This document shows positions 38,587 through 46,462 of a DNA stretch of 64,000 bases, in pieces. Source of the stretch: Streptomyces sp. 150FB (GTDB taxonomy: Bacteria > Actinomycetota > Actinomycetes > Streptomycetales > Streptomycetaceae). A model generated the notes under the pieces. The model was not told the origin of the DNA. It searched no databases and saw nothing but the letters and a program-made list of their open reading frames with translations. A program made the position numbers and the translations under genes. The stretch spans positions 7,545,852 to 7,609,851 of the forward strand of contig NZ_JTHL01000001.1 in assembly GCF_000818195.1 (NCBI RefSeq). The letters run 5' to 3'. Numbering within the stretch: position 1 is the stretch's first letter; each line of letters begins with the position of its first letter.

Positions 38587-39446
38587 CTACTGCCGAATCC
38601 AGATGAGGATGGCGGCAAAGTGGAGTGCGGCCTGATAGGCAATGGCGAGCTTGTCCGTTCGCATCGCCAGGCCGCGCCACTGCTTCAGCCGGTTGATGCA
38701 TCGCTCGACAGCATTGCGCTGCTTGTACGTCTCAGCATCGAAACCAGGCGGGCGTCCTCCTGCGCTGCCTCGCCGTAGGCGGTGTCTTACCTGGTCGGCG
38801 GGCTGCGGAATGACGGCACGGATGCCGCGACGCCGGAGGTGCCTGCGGATCGCGCGGGAAGAGTACGCGCGATCCGCGAGGACAGTCTCTGGTCGAGTCC
38901 TCGGTCTCCCGACTGTGCTCCGGGGCACCCGGATCCTCGCCATGACAGCCTCGAAGGTCTGTGCGTCTCCGGCCTGGCCCGCGGTGACATGGAAGCCCAA
39001 CGGTCGCGCCTGGCCGTCACTGGCAAGGTGAACTTTCGTGCTCAAGCCACCACGTGAGCGTCCGAGTGCATGATCGTCGGGTTCGGCCCGATCGGGATCC
39101 CCTTTTTCCTGGCTCCGGCGGCGTGCTGGTGAGCCCGACAGACTGTTGAGTCCACGGACACCGTCCAGCCCAACTCGTCGCCAGCGTCCGCAGCGGTCAG
39201 GACGGCCGTGAGGATCCGTTCCCAGGTGCCGTCAACGGCCCACCTGATCAGGCGCTTGTGTGCAGTCTGGAACGAGCCGAGTTCGGCAGGCAGGTCCCGC
39301 CAGGGCGAGCAGGTTCGGTACATCCACGCGATGGCCTCAAGGGTTCGACGGTGGTCGGCCCACCGTCGCCCACGGACCGGGTCGGCCGGCATCAACGGCT
39401 CGATCCGGGCCCACATCAAATCAGTGATCACCAACCGGACAGACAC
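38587..39446 (-). CDS. IS5-family transposase, two frames joined by -1 frameshift
   Basis: Frame A (39042-39446, 134 codons) has WARIEPLMPADPVRGRRWAD, MYRTCSPWRDLPAELGSFQT and the first catalytic Asp in WTVSVDSTVCRAHQHAAGA. Frame B (38587-39045 and upstream) continues DDHALGRSRGGLSTKVHLAS, VLADRAYSSRAIRRHLRRR (second Asp) and KQRNAVERCINRLKQWRGLA (Glu). A -1 slip at the A-run of GAAAAAG (39103-39108 on the plus strand) joins both frames into one about 280-residue IS427-type DDE transposase, as in many IS5 relatives. All three catalytic residues are present, so the element may be active. Confidence 0.85.
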
Positions 39447-39531
39447 ATCCGATCAACTGACCAACCCACCAAAGAGACACGCTCTAGTTCTCACTCCCAT
39501 CACCGGCCCCGGCCCGGTGCCGACCGAGCGG

Positions 39532-40350
39532 TCACGGCCGCCAGCACCCGCGGTTGCGGCTGTGGCGCGTGGCTGAACATGACGTTGGACGTGGCGGTGC
39601 TACGCCGTAGGGCCGCCGCGGTCCGGGCGCTGTCGGCTCCCGCCCCAGCGGAATGCCGACGTGGGTGCGCGTGGCTGCCGCTGTCGGACGCGGTGCCGCT
39701 GTTCCACTTCGCAGCGCGAAGGGCTGGCTCCAGTGCTCGACACTCGCGTAGACGGCCCCCAACGCCTGGCCGGCATCGGTGAGCACGTAAGGGTCTCCGT
39801 GCCGGGAGCCCGTCCGCGTGACCAGGCCATCGGCCTGAAGCCGGACAAGTCGCTGCCGTGCGAGGCCGCAGTCCAGACCGGCCGCCTCGGCGATGTGAAC
39901 GAACCGCATCTGGCCGTCAGCCGGGTCGAGGGCCTGAATCACGGCAGTTGAGTGCCGAAGATGCAAGCGGCGCAGCGCGTCCTCGACACGCTCGGCTTCG
40001 GCCATCGGTTCCTGTGTCAGGTGGGTGCGGGACCAGTCCGACACCGTGCGGAGGACGGGGGCCAGAGACGTGCCGAGCGTGCTGAGCCGGTACGGCGCGC
40101 CCCGCCGGTCGTCTTCGCGGATCACCAGTCCGTCAGCGTGCATCGTGGCCAGCCGTTTGCCGACGAACTGCTCACTGACGAAGGGGAGCTGCGCAGCAAC
40201 GTCGCGGACGCGCACGGGGCCGTTCACCTGGGCCAGGGTCATCGCGGTCCAGGTGGTCCACTTGGGCCCGATCCGGGCGAGAGCCTCCTCGACGCGCTGG
40301 GCGTCGATGGAAGCGATGGAGAGGGTGGGAGGCAGGCCGGGGGTAGCCAT
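39532..40350 (-). CDS. Double HxlR-like winged-helix regulator
   Basis: A 272-residue protein with two winged-helix units. Unit one: RVEEALARIGPKWTTWTAMT, VRVRDVAAQLPFVSEQFVGK, RLATMHADGLVIREDDRRGA, PYRLSTLGTSLAPVL. Unit two: AVIQALDPADGQMRFVHIAE, AGLDCGLARQRLVRLQADGL, GDPYVLTDAGQALGAV. Both resemble the HxlR family; two in tandem is less common. The last 50 residues are disordered. It is the end of the long leftward transfer operon and the IS lies just after it. It may regulate the operon or the DUF317 genes. Confidence 0.72.
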   Translation of the reverse strand: MATPGLPPTLSIASIDAQRVEEALARIGPKWTTWTAMTLAQVNGPVRVRDVAAQLPFVSEQFVGKRLATMHADGLVIREDDRRGAPYRLSTLGTSLAPVLRTVSDWSRTHLTQEPMAEAERVEDALRRLHLRHSTAVIQALDPADGQMRFVHIAEAAGLDCGLARQRLVRLQADGLVTRTGSRHGDPYVLTDAGQALGAVYASVEHWSQPFALRSGTAAPRPTAAATRTHVGIPLGREPTAPGPRRPYGVAPPRPTSCSATRHSRNRGCWRP

Positions 40351-40374
40351 GGTGGGGTCCTTATCGGGATGAGG

Positions 40375-41202
40375 TCAGCGTGAGCGGGGGGTCGCGAGGG
40401 AGGTCCTGGCGACGGGCGTGGCGGCCGAGTCGGAGAGCGCGCCTGACGTGGTCCGCGTGGTGGTGCGGCCGAGGGCGGCGGACACCCGGGAGGTCGTCGC
40501 GCGACCATCACGCAGGGCGGCTTCCCCCTGCGCAGTGAGGGAGAGGAGCTGGCCGGGCCGGTACACGTTCTCGGTGATGTCCTGATGCAGTAGCCCGTCG
40601 GCGACCAGCCGCTGCACGGTCTGCGGGAAGACCGCCGGGTCCTGCCACTGGGCCTTCTCCCGCGAGATGTACGGGTCCTCGCCGATCGCGTTGCGGCGAA
40701 AGCGAACACTCCCGGCCGCAACCGTTTCGAGGGCTACCAGCCCGCGCTCCCCGGCGACGGCCCAGTCGTCGTCCCGGTGGGGCCTCGTCTTCTGGCCCGG
40801 CCCGTGGCTCTTGTTGCTCGCGTGTTGAGCAGGCTCGGGCGAGGAAAGAAGCCGGCGGTAGGCGGACAGGGACTCGACGAGCTGGCTGTATGCCCGGTCC
40901 TGCTGGGCCAGGCCGTCTCCGAGGTCCGGGAGAGCTGTGCGCAGCAGCGCGTACGAGACCTGGGCTCGGCCGACTTCACCCCGACCAGTGCCTTCGAGCA
41001 GCCGCTGAGCGCGCTGGACCGCGTTGAGCACGCTCTCGTGTCGCTCGTCCAGCGCCGCTGCGGCTTCGATGACGCGTGTAGCGGCCTGGTGCAGCGGCTC
41101 CTCCGGACCATGTGCGAGAGCGTGCACGCTGACATCCCCGACACCGAGCACTTCGACGACGAGATAAGGCCCAGGGTGTGTGTCTGCGTCGGACGGGTTC
41201 AC
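40375..41202 (-). CDS. Hypothetical protein with winged-helix-like C-terminal part
   Basis: A 275-residue protein. HQAATRVIEAAAALDERHES, VLNAVQRAQRLLEGTGRGEV and AYSQLVESLSAYRRLL form a helical N-terminal half. After a polar linker, DPAVFPQTVQRLVADGLLHQ and LLSLTAQGEAALRDGR look like a winged helix similar to the one in the next gene. Function unknown. The ATG overlaps the stop of the 221-residue gene upstream (ATGA). It lies 24 bases before the HxlR-like gene. Confidence 0.6.
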   Translation of the reverse strand: MNPSDADTHPGPYLVVEVLGVGDVSVHALAHGPEEPLHQAATRVIEAAAALDERHESVLNAVQRAQRLLEGTGRGEVGRAQVSYALLRTALPDLGDGLAQQDRAYSQLVESLSAYRRLLSSPEPAQHASNKSHGPGQKTRPHRDDDWAVAGERGLVALETVAAGSVRFRRNAIGEDPYISREKAQWQDPAVFPQTVQRLVADGLLHQDITENVYRPGQLLSLTAQGEAALRDGRATTSRVSAALGRTTTRTTSGALSDSAATPVARTSLATPRSR

Positions 41203-41864
41203 TCCGTCGTCTCCATCCGGGCGAGCAGGGAGCGAACCAGAGCGGGCAGGCTCCCGGGATCGTTGTCGAGCCGAGGGCGGTCGCTCACTTCGCTGAGGAG
41301 ATCGGCGTCATCGAGCAGGCCGCTGGAGATCTCCATGCAGGCGTCGGTGATCCGGGCGGCGGCGAGCAGCGACTGGGAGAGAACCTCGACGTAGTCGTCC
41401 GGCGCGAGGCCGGCGGCCTCGGCTGCGCTGCGGACCGCCTCCAACTCAAGTGCGTTGAAGGCGAAGTCGAACTCGTCGTCCCGCTCAGTACCACCGGGCG
41501 CGGCGACGATCGGGGCGCGTGGCTCCGTGGGTATGCCCACGCGGGTACAGATCTCATCGACCGAGGAGGTCAGCTCGGCGAACGACTCGGTGAGCCACCC
41601 CAGCGCGGAGGCATAGGAGGCCAGAGCGAACAGGCCCGCCGAACCAGCAGGGCGTGGCTCGGTGGCCACGAAGCCCTCGAACCGGTCGTTCAGCTCGGTG
41701 ATCACGCGGGGCCCAGCGGCCAGCGGACCCAAGACGGGATGCAGGTAGGAGCGGGCGGCGGCCGTCGGGTACTCGGCGGCAGGGATGCCGCCGACGTTCT
41801 GAGCGGCCTCGGTGAGGAGATCCGCCAGCTCTGAACGGGTGAGCGCAGTACGGTCGTTGGTCAT
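41199..41864 (-). CDS. Hypothetical helical protein
   Basis: A 221-residue protein. LTRSELADLLTEAAQNVGGI, RVITELNDRFEGFVATEPRP, GLFALASYASALGWLTESFA and DYVEVLSQSLLAAARITDAC indicate an all-helical fold. I do not recognise it. It overlaps the RelE-fold gene upstream (ATGA) and the 275-residue gene downstream, so it belongs to the operon. If the RelE-fold protein is a toxin, this neighbour and the 252-residue one on the other side are the only coupled partners. Confidence 0.55.
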   Translation of the reverse strand: MTNDRTALTRSELADLLTEAAQNVGGIPAAEYPTAAARSYLHPVLGPLAAGPRVITELNDRFEGFVATEPRPAGSAGLFALASYASALGWLTESFAELTSSVDEICTRVGIPTEPRAPIVAAPGGTERDDEFDFAFNALELEAVRSAAEAAGLAPDDYVEVLSQSLLAAARITDACMEISSGLLDDADLLSEVSDRPRLDNDPGSLPALVRSLLARMETTE

Positions 41865-42337
41865 CGCTGGGCAACCTTTCGAGAAGCAGTGGCCGAGGGC
41901 GGCGCTGGTGACGGGGCAGCCGCGCGGCCCGTTGTCGGCCGTTCGGTGGTGAGCGTCGAGCGAGACCGGGCGGCCTGCACGCGGGCCTCCGTGGCGGAGT
42001 CCGGGCCGACCCCTTGCTGGGGCTCGGTCCGGAGGTGGGCCGCGCGGTAGACCGCGTAGTCCTTCCGGCTGCCAGCCGCCACGAGGTAGATCTCGCGCTT
42101 GTGGGTCGAGGTCGGTGGCGCTTGGCGGAACTGGATGACCAGCCGGTAAGAGACCTCCGGGTCGACGTACACCTTGTGGAAGCCGGCGAGGCGGCCCTTC
42201 AACGGCAAGCAGTCGTCGCTTCCGTGGACCAGGTTCTGCAGCTCCAGCAAGGCCAAATCGCGCATCTCAGAGGGGAGTTCCCGCAGGTCGGCGATGGCGT
42301 CAGGGTGCGCGGCGAAGGCGAAGCGGGCGCGGCTCAC
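41861..42337 (-). CDS. RelE/ParE-fold protein with disordered tail
   Basis: A 158-residue protein from GTG 42337. Residues 1-100 read as a RelE-type toxin: FAFAAHPDAIADLRELPSEM, LALLELQNLVHGSDDCLPLK, GRLAGFHKVYVDPEVSYRLV and KREIYLVAAGSRKDYAVYRA. The order (helix pair, L.G..G..K......YR, basic C-terminal strand) is that of RelE/ParE. The last 55 residues are Ala/Pro/Ser-rich and disordered, which is unusual. No typical small antitoxin gene is adjacent. It overlaps both neighbours by four bases. Confidence 0.7.
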   Translation of the reverse strand: MSRARFAFAAHPDAIADLRELPSEMRDLALLELQNLVHGSDDCLPLKGRLAGFHKVYVDPEVSYRLVIQFRQAPPTSTHKREIYLVAAGSRKDYAVYRAAHLRTEPQQGVGPDSATEARVQAARSRSTLTTERPTTGRAAAPSPAPPSATASRKVAQR

Positions 42338-43092
42338 AGCAGCCTCCCTTGGACCGCGCGCTGGACCGGTACCGCCGCTGACGCGCGGGGCGCGTCGAGC
42401 CCGGTCTGCGGTGTCGGAGAGGTGCCGGCGGACCGGGAAAGGGCGATGCGGGCGATGCGGGCCCGGACGACAGCACCGTTGTGGTCGCTGTACTCCGGAG
42501 GCTCGGGCAGCGGTTCACTGCGCTCGTCCAGCCAGGTCTGGGCGACGCCGACGTCGGGGAAGGCGCCTTCGCGCATCGTGTACGTGCCGGCACCGTGGTT
42601 CCACTCCTCGTAGAAGAGGCGAACCGGTGCCTGGGTGGCCTGGGAGTCGTTGACGAGTGTCCACGCCTCGCTGGGGTTGTTGTCAGAGGTGTAGGTGTCG
42701 AGGACCTGGATCTGCTGTTCCACCTGGAGGGTGAGGTCGTCGGCGGGCTCGATGTAGTCGCTACCGCGCAGTGCGATCCGTTCGAGCGGGCAGCCGCGTT
42801 CTGCCAGCCAGTTCTGTGCGAAGGACGCCGTGGCGTGGTGACTCGTCTCGAACGTGAACGTGGACTGCCGCAGATCCCGAGCGACCGCGATCGCAACGAG
42901 CTGTGGCTCGCCGGGTATCCCCCAGGTGACTGATCGGTCGTGGGCGAGGACGAAGCTGTGCGAACCGTTGGGCGTGGTGTGGTGTTGGGACAGCACCGTC
43001 AAGTCGCCAGCCCAGAGAGCCTCCATCGCTTCCTCGGAGTCGTCGTCGACCGGCGAGAGATCGTCGAGGTCGGAGTCGAGGATGTCGTTCAC
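42334..43092 (-). CDS. Hypothetical protein of the transfer operon
   Basis: A 252-residue protein from GTG 43092, which overlaps the DUF4913 stop (GTGA); the longer frame upstream has shadow-like composition. It is acidic at the start (VNDILDSDLDDLSPVDDDSE). HSFVLAHDRSVTWGIPGEPQ, LRQSTFTFETSHHATASFAQ and QNWLAERGCPLERIALRGSD suggest a repeated beta/helix unit, echoed by VNDSQATQAPVRLFYEEWNH and VGVAQTWLDERSEPLPEP. It may hold two copies of one domain. Family unknown. Confidence 0.6.
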   Translation of the reverse strand: MNDILDSDLDDLSPVDDDSEEAMEALWAGDLTVLSQHHTTPNGSHSFVLAHDRSVTWGIPGEPQLVAIAVARDLRQSTFTFETSHHATASFAQNWLAERGCPLERIALRGSDYIEPADDLTLQVEQQIQVLDTYTSDNNPSEAWTLVNDSQATQAPVRLFYEEWNHGAGTYTMREGAFPDVGVAQTWLDERSEPLPEPPEYSDHNGAVVRARIARIALSRSAGTSPTPQTGLDAPRASAAVPVQRAVQGRLL

Positions 43093-43688
43093 GCCGCCAC
43101 CCCCGCCTGCTCGGGCGCCGGGGTGGCCAGCACCCGGTGGTTGGGGCGAGTTGCGCTGGTCGTGCAGGCCGCGAAGGGTCCGTCGGGTGCACGCAGGTGC
43201 GCCAGGGTCTGGTCCAGGTGGTCGCGGTGCCAGGTCGAGGGGCCGGACAGGCCGGCCTCCGTGTCGGTGAACTGCTGCCAGGCGAGCCAGAGTGCGTGGA
43301 GCCGGGCGACGGCCTCGGGGTGTTCGTGCCAGTGCGCGCACCAGGGACGGCTCGTGCTGATCTCCCGGCCGTACACCGGCAGGAAGAGGTAGTTCACCCA
43401 GTCGCTGAGGGCAGCGAGTTCGACGGCGTATTCCTTGCCGCCCAGGGCGAGGATGGACACCGAGGCGGGGCCGTCGGGCTTCTTGCCGTCAGCCGCCTCG
43501 GCTTCCGGAGTGCCGTCCGGCGGCTGGATGGCGCCGGATTCGGGCTCGGAGCCGAGGCGGTCGAGGATGACGCCGTGCTGCCTGACCTCGGCCATGGTCT
43601 TGGCGAGGGTGCTGGCGAGGTCGTCGAGGTCTGCGTCGGGGACGCGGTACGGCTCGGGGCCTAGGGAGGTCGGGCTGGTGTCGGCCAT
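43089..43688 (-). CDS. DUF4913 family protein
   Basis: A 199-residue protein. The C-terminal half, LSDWVNYLFLPVYGREISTS, RPWCAHWHEHPEAVARLHAL, WLAWQQFTDTEAGLSGPSTW and HRDHLDQTLAHLRAPDGPFA, is the DUF4913 signature found on conjugative elements of Streptomyces. Residues 1-80 are disordered. I use ATG 43688 because GGAG lies nine bases upstream; ATG 43703 is also open. The stop overlaps the next start. Function unknown, but its fixed place within transfer regions suggests a link to DNA processing or coupling. Confidence 0.8.
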   Translation of the reverse strand: MADTSPTSLGPEPYRVPDADLDDLASTLAKTMAEVRQHGVILDRLGSEPESGAIQPPDGTPEAEAADGKKPDGPASVSILALGGKEYAVELAALSDWVNYLFLPVYGREISTSRPWCAHWHEHPEAVARLHALWLAWQQFTDTEAGLSGPSTWHRDHLDQTLAHLRAPDGPFAACTTSATRPNHRVLATPAPEQAGVAA

Positions 43689-43781
43689 GGGGCTGTGCTC
43701 CATCTGTGAGACGGCGACATGCCCGAGAGGATCCGGAGAATCTGCGGTTTGGCCCGGCCGGAAGAACGCGGTAGTGGAGCG

Positions 43782-45066
43782 CTATCGGTCGGCGCAGCGA
43801 GGACAGCGGGGGAAGGGTGGTGCCAGCAACTGCAGGGCGCGCGCGGCCTGTTGTGGGACGACGCCGTTGCCGAGCGCGGTGAGCTGCGCTGGACGGCCGA
43901 GCCCCGGAGTCGCGGTGACCCAGCCGGCGTCGAGGCCCTGCATCCACTCCACGAAGTCCGCGCGGAGCCGACCGGCCGCGTCGGTGGGAGCCGGGGCAGG
44001 ACGGGTGAGGCTCTCCCATAGGGTGATGGCGGATCCGTACGCTCCCCATCGCCGGTCCGCGCCCCCGCCTCCGGCGTCTCCTCCGCCCAGAGGGGCAGGA
44101 TCACCGCCGACAAGGGAGGCCGCCATCCCTTCCCGGGGCGGCGGCCCGGGGTGCCCGTGTCGCTGGCCCTCGGCGTCGGCAACAGAGACGCAGCCGCACT
44201 GGGCAGGGTCATGTCGCCATTGCCGTGCCGCTGGTTCGGCGAACCCTTGATTCCGTCCGACGCCTTCGGGGTCGGCAGCAGCAGCCACTCGACCTCGTCG
44301 GCCAGGTTCGGACCGTGCCCCCCGCTCTTCCGCTTCGATGGATGCTGGCTGCCGCCGTTCTTCCCGATGTTGCTGGTCGGCGTCTTCAGCAGGGTGCCCG
44401 GCGGGCCATGCGGCGAGGAAGGTCCGCTCGCGGCGGTGCGGGGCCCCGACGTCAGAGGCGCGAAGCACGAGCCACTTCGCGTCGTACCCGAGGTCGGCCA
44501 GGGATCCGAGTACGGCACCGAGTGCCCGCAGAGCAGGCTGACCTGCGGTGTCTCCCAGACACCACGGGCAGGGTTCCACGTCGCCAGGGGAACCGGCGGG
44601 GGAGGTGAGGAGGCCGCGCACATTCTCGATCACAACCAGGCAGGGTCGGAGGGCTGCGACCGCACGGACGACGTGCAGCCAGAGCCCGGAGCGGGTCTGG
44701 GCGTTGAGTCCGGCCCGGCGGCCGGCGACCGAGACGTCTTTGACAGGGGAAGCCGGCCGTCAGGACGCACACCCGGGGGACGGTGGACCAGCCGACGGCG
44801 GTGATATCGCCCAGGTTCGGGACGCCGGGCCAGTGGCGGGCCAGGATGCGTGAGGCGTTCGGGTCGACCTCGGCATGCCAGGCGAGCGTGCCGCCGAGCG
44901 CGGACTGCACACCCAGGTCGAGGCCGCCGTACCCCGAGCAGAGAGACCCGATCAACGGGGTGGCGAGGCTCGGGGCCGTGACGCGTAGGTCCGGCGCGGC
45001 TGCGGAGACGGGGTAGATCAAGGCGAGTTCCAGGGGCAGAAGAGGCTGGTGGGGAGGGGGCCTCAC
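43782..45066 (-). pseudogene. C5-cytosine DNA methyltransferase, frameshifted at the catalytic loop
   Basis: From GTG 45066 the first frame reads IGSLCSGYGGLDLGVQSALG (motif I), AWHAEVDPNASRILARHWPG and VCVLTAGFPCQ, the catalytic motif IV. Directly after PCQ the frame is lost. One base too many in the A-run at 44739-44741 explains it: removing it gives DVSVAGRRAGLNAQTRSGLW and then the second frame with IENVRGLLTSPAGS (ENV motif VI), RERTFLAAWPAG (motif VIII) and LTALGNGVVPQQAARALQLL (motifs IX-X). So the gene is otherwise complete, about 427 residues. The break is either a real mutation or a sequencing error. The start overlaps the DnaB-N gene stop. Confidence 0.85.
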
Positions 45067-46235
45067 GGGTGGCCGCGCGAGGGTGGTCGGGCTGCTGACA
45101 GCGTGGGGAGACGGCTGGCCGGGGCTGGGGGTGACGCGCCTGGGCGGGGTGTGCTGCGGGCGCGGGCGGCCTTCACTCGGTCGGGCGGCGGCTCGGCCGC
45201 CGACGGAGCGGATGCCGTGGTCTTCGGAGCCGGACTGCTGTTTGCGGTGGCCCAGCGGGCACGTACCTCGTCGAGCGGACTGAGTTCGTGCAGGGCGTGG
45301 TTGATCAGCCGGCCGGGCCCCAGAACCTCGTCCTGGGCCAGGGTCCGGATGGCTCGCGCGGAGGCGGCGGCGGTGCGGGTGACGGAGGAGCGCATCACCC
45401 GCTGTCCGAACCAGTCAGCGCTTCCGGGGACCATGCCTTCGCAGACGGCTGTCAGCTGCTCGCTCGACACAGTGCCGTCGGCCAGCAGACCGCGTCGCTG
45501 GGCCTCCCAGAGCAGGGTGATCCGGTCGATGGGTTCGCCTCGGTGGTGCAGCGCGCCCAGGCACCGGTAGAGCTGCCCGTGGGTCGGGTCGGCGAAGTCT
45601 CCCGGCCGCAGCCAGGCCACCACCTCGCCCATGGCCCCCGGCTGTTCGGCGAGGACGGCCAGGAGGAACCGCTCGTCCTCGGCGACTTGGCCGCTCTGCG
45701 CCGGAGGCGGGATGTCCGTGGCGGCGGAGGGCCCAGCGGTGGGTGGGACCAGTCGAGGGTCGGTTCCCCAGCGTCGTGCAAGGTCGGTGAGTACGCCGGT
45801 CAGGACGTCCGCCGTGCGCAAGGCTCCCTCGACCTCGCCCTGGACGGCGTCGGCCCGAGCCGCCTGGTGGAGACGAATCGCGTGCTGGGCGACGGTGCGG
45901 TGGATCGCCCCCTCCAGCACCATGCGTCCGTACACCGGGGCGTGCTCTGTTCGGGGACACGCCTGGATCAGGGTGTGGGCGTACGCCGCGGTCAGCCCGC
46001 GCACGTGCTGTCCGGCCTCCTCGACCGCGTCGGTCACCCACGACAGCGGCAACGGACCATCGGCCGAGAGCGCGGGATGCCCGTCGTTGCGCAGCTTGCG
46101 GAGGGCGTCGAACAGCGCCTGGTGGATAGGCCGATAGAAGTGGTCGGCAGCGAGCCACTCCAGGTGCGTGAGCTGCTCGGGGTCGAGGAGTGCGGCGCCG
46201 AGGACCGCCTGCTCGGCGCTCATCAGCGGGTTCAC
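45063..46235 (-). CDS. DnaB N-terminal-domain protein
   Basis: A 390-residue protein. MSAEQAVLGAALLDPEQLTH, LEWLAADHFYRPIHQALFDA is the N-terminal domain of DnaB helicase, which binds primase and loader. A second copy follows: EDERFLLAVLAEQPGAMGEV, WLRPGDFADPTHGQLYRCLG, ALHHRGEPIDRITLLWEAQR. No RecA-like helicase domain is present, and the C-terminal 70 residues are Pro/Ala-rich. Such helicase-less DnaB-N proteins are common on Streptomyces elements and may recruit host replication proteins. GTG 46235 overlaps the small gene upstream. Confidence 0.82.
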   Translation of the reverse strand: MNPLMSAEQAVLGAALLDPEQLTHLEWLAADHFYRPIHQALFDALRKLRNDGHPALSADGPLPLSWVTDAVEEAGQHVRGLTAAYAHTLIQACPRTEHAPVYGRMVLEGAIHRTVAQHAIRLHQAARADAVQGEVEGALRTADVLTGVLTDLARRWGTDPRLVPPTAGPSAATDIPPPAQSGQVAEDERFLLAVLAEQPGAMGEVVAWLRPGDFADPTHGQLYRCLGALHHRGEPIDRITLLWEAQRRGLLADGTVSSEQLTAVCEGMVPGSADWFGQRVMRSSVTRTAAASARAIRTLAQDEVLGPGRLINHALHELSPLDEVRARWATANSSPAPKTTASAPSAAEPPPDRVKAARARSTPRPGASPPAPASRLPTLSAARPPSRGHP

Positions 46236-46462
46236 CGCCGGCCTCCGGGATCAACGGAGGACGCCTCGTCCTGCCGGATGAGGAGGTTGGCGACTGACCG
46301 GTCGGCAGCGGCCATTGACAGGGAGAAGTCGTCCAGGGCAGCGGTGAAGGCGGGATCGGAGGCGGGGATCGAGTCGGCCCCGCCGTCAAGCCACCACCGG
46401 CCACCGCGCAGGACGACCGGAGCGTGGGCCAACCGCCCCTGCTGTGGTGTGGGCGCGCTCAT
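46232..46462 (-). CDS. Small hypothetical protein of the transfer operon
   Basis: A 76-residue protein: QGRLAHAPVVLRGGRWWLDG, AFTAALDDFSLSMAAADRSV. The start ATG overlaps the VirD4-like stop and the end overlaps the DnaB-N start, both by four bases, which supports its reality. No family is recognised. A short acidic/hydrophobic protein coupled to the VirD4-like and DnaB-N genes may be a small adaptor. Confidence 0.6.
   Translation of the reverse strand: MSAPTPQQGRLAHAPVVLRGGRWWLDGGADSIPASDPAFTAALDDFSLSMAAADRSVANLLIRQDEASSVDPGGRR

Larger units (their letters stand above)
38173..39483 (-). mobile_element. IS5-family insertion with Imm1 passenger gene (proposed limits)
   Basis: The transposase frames occupy 38587-39446. 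On the transposase-start side the element seems to end at 39483: reading inward on the minus strand, AGCGTGTCTCTTTGG. On the other side a related end, GGACTGTCTCTCAG, begins at 38173. The two ends share TGTCTCT at the same distance from the tip, and both are flanked by CTAG (38169-38172 and 39484-39487), as expected for a target duplication. The Imm1 gene ends only nine bases from the transposase stop, leaving no room for an end between them, so it lies inside. The IS sits between genes and breaks none. Confidence 0.65.
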
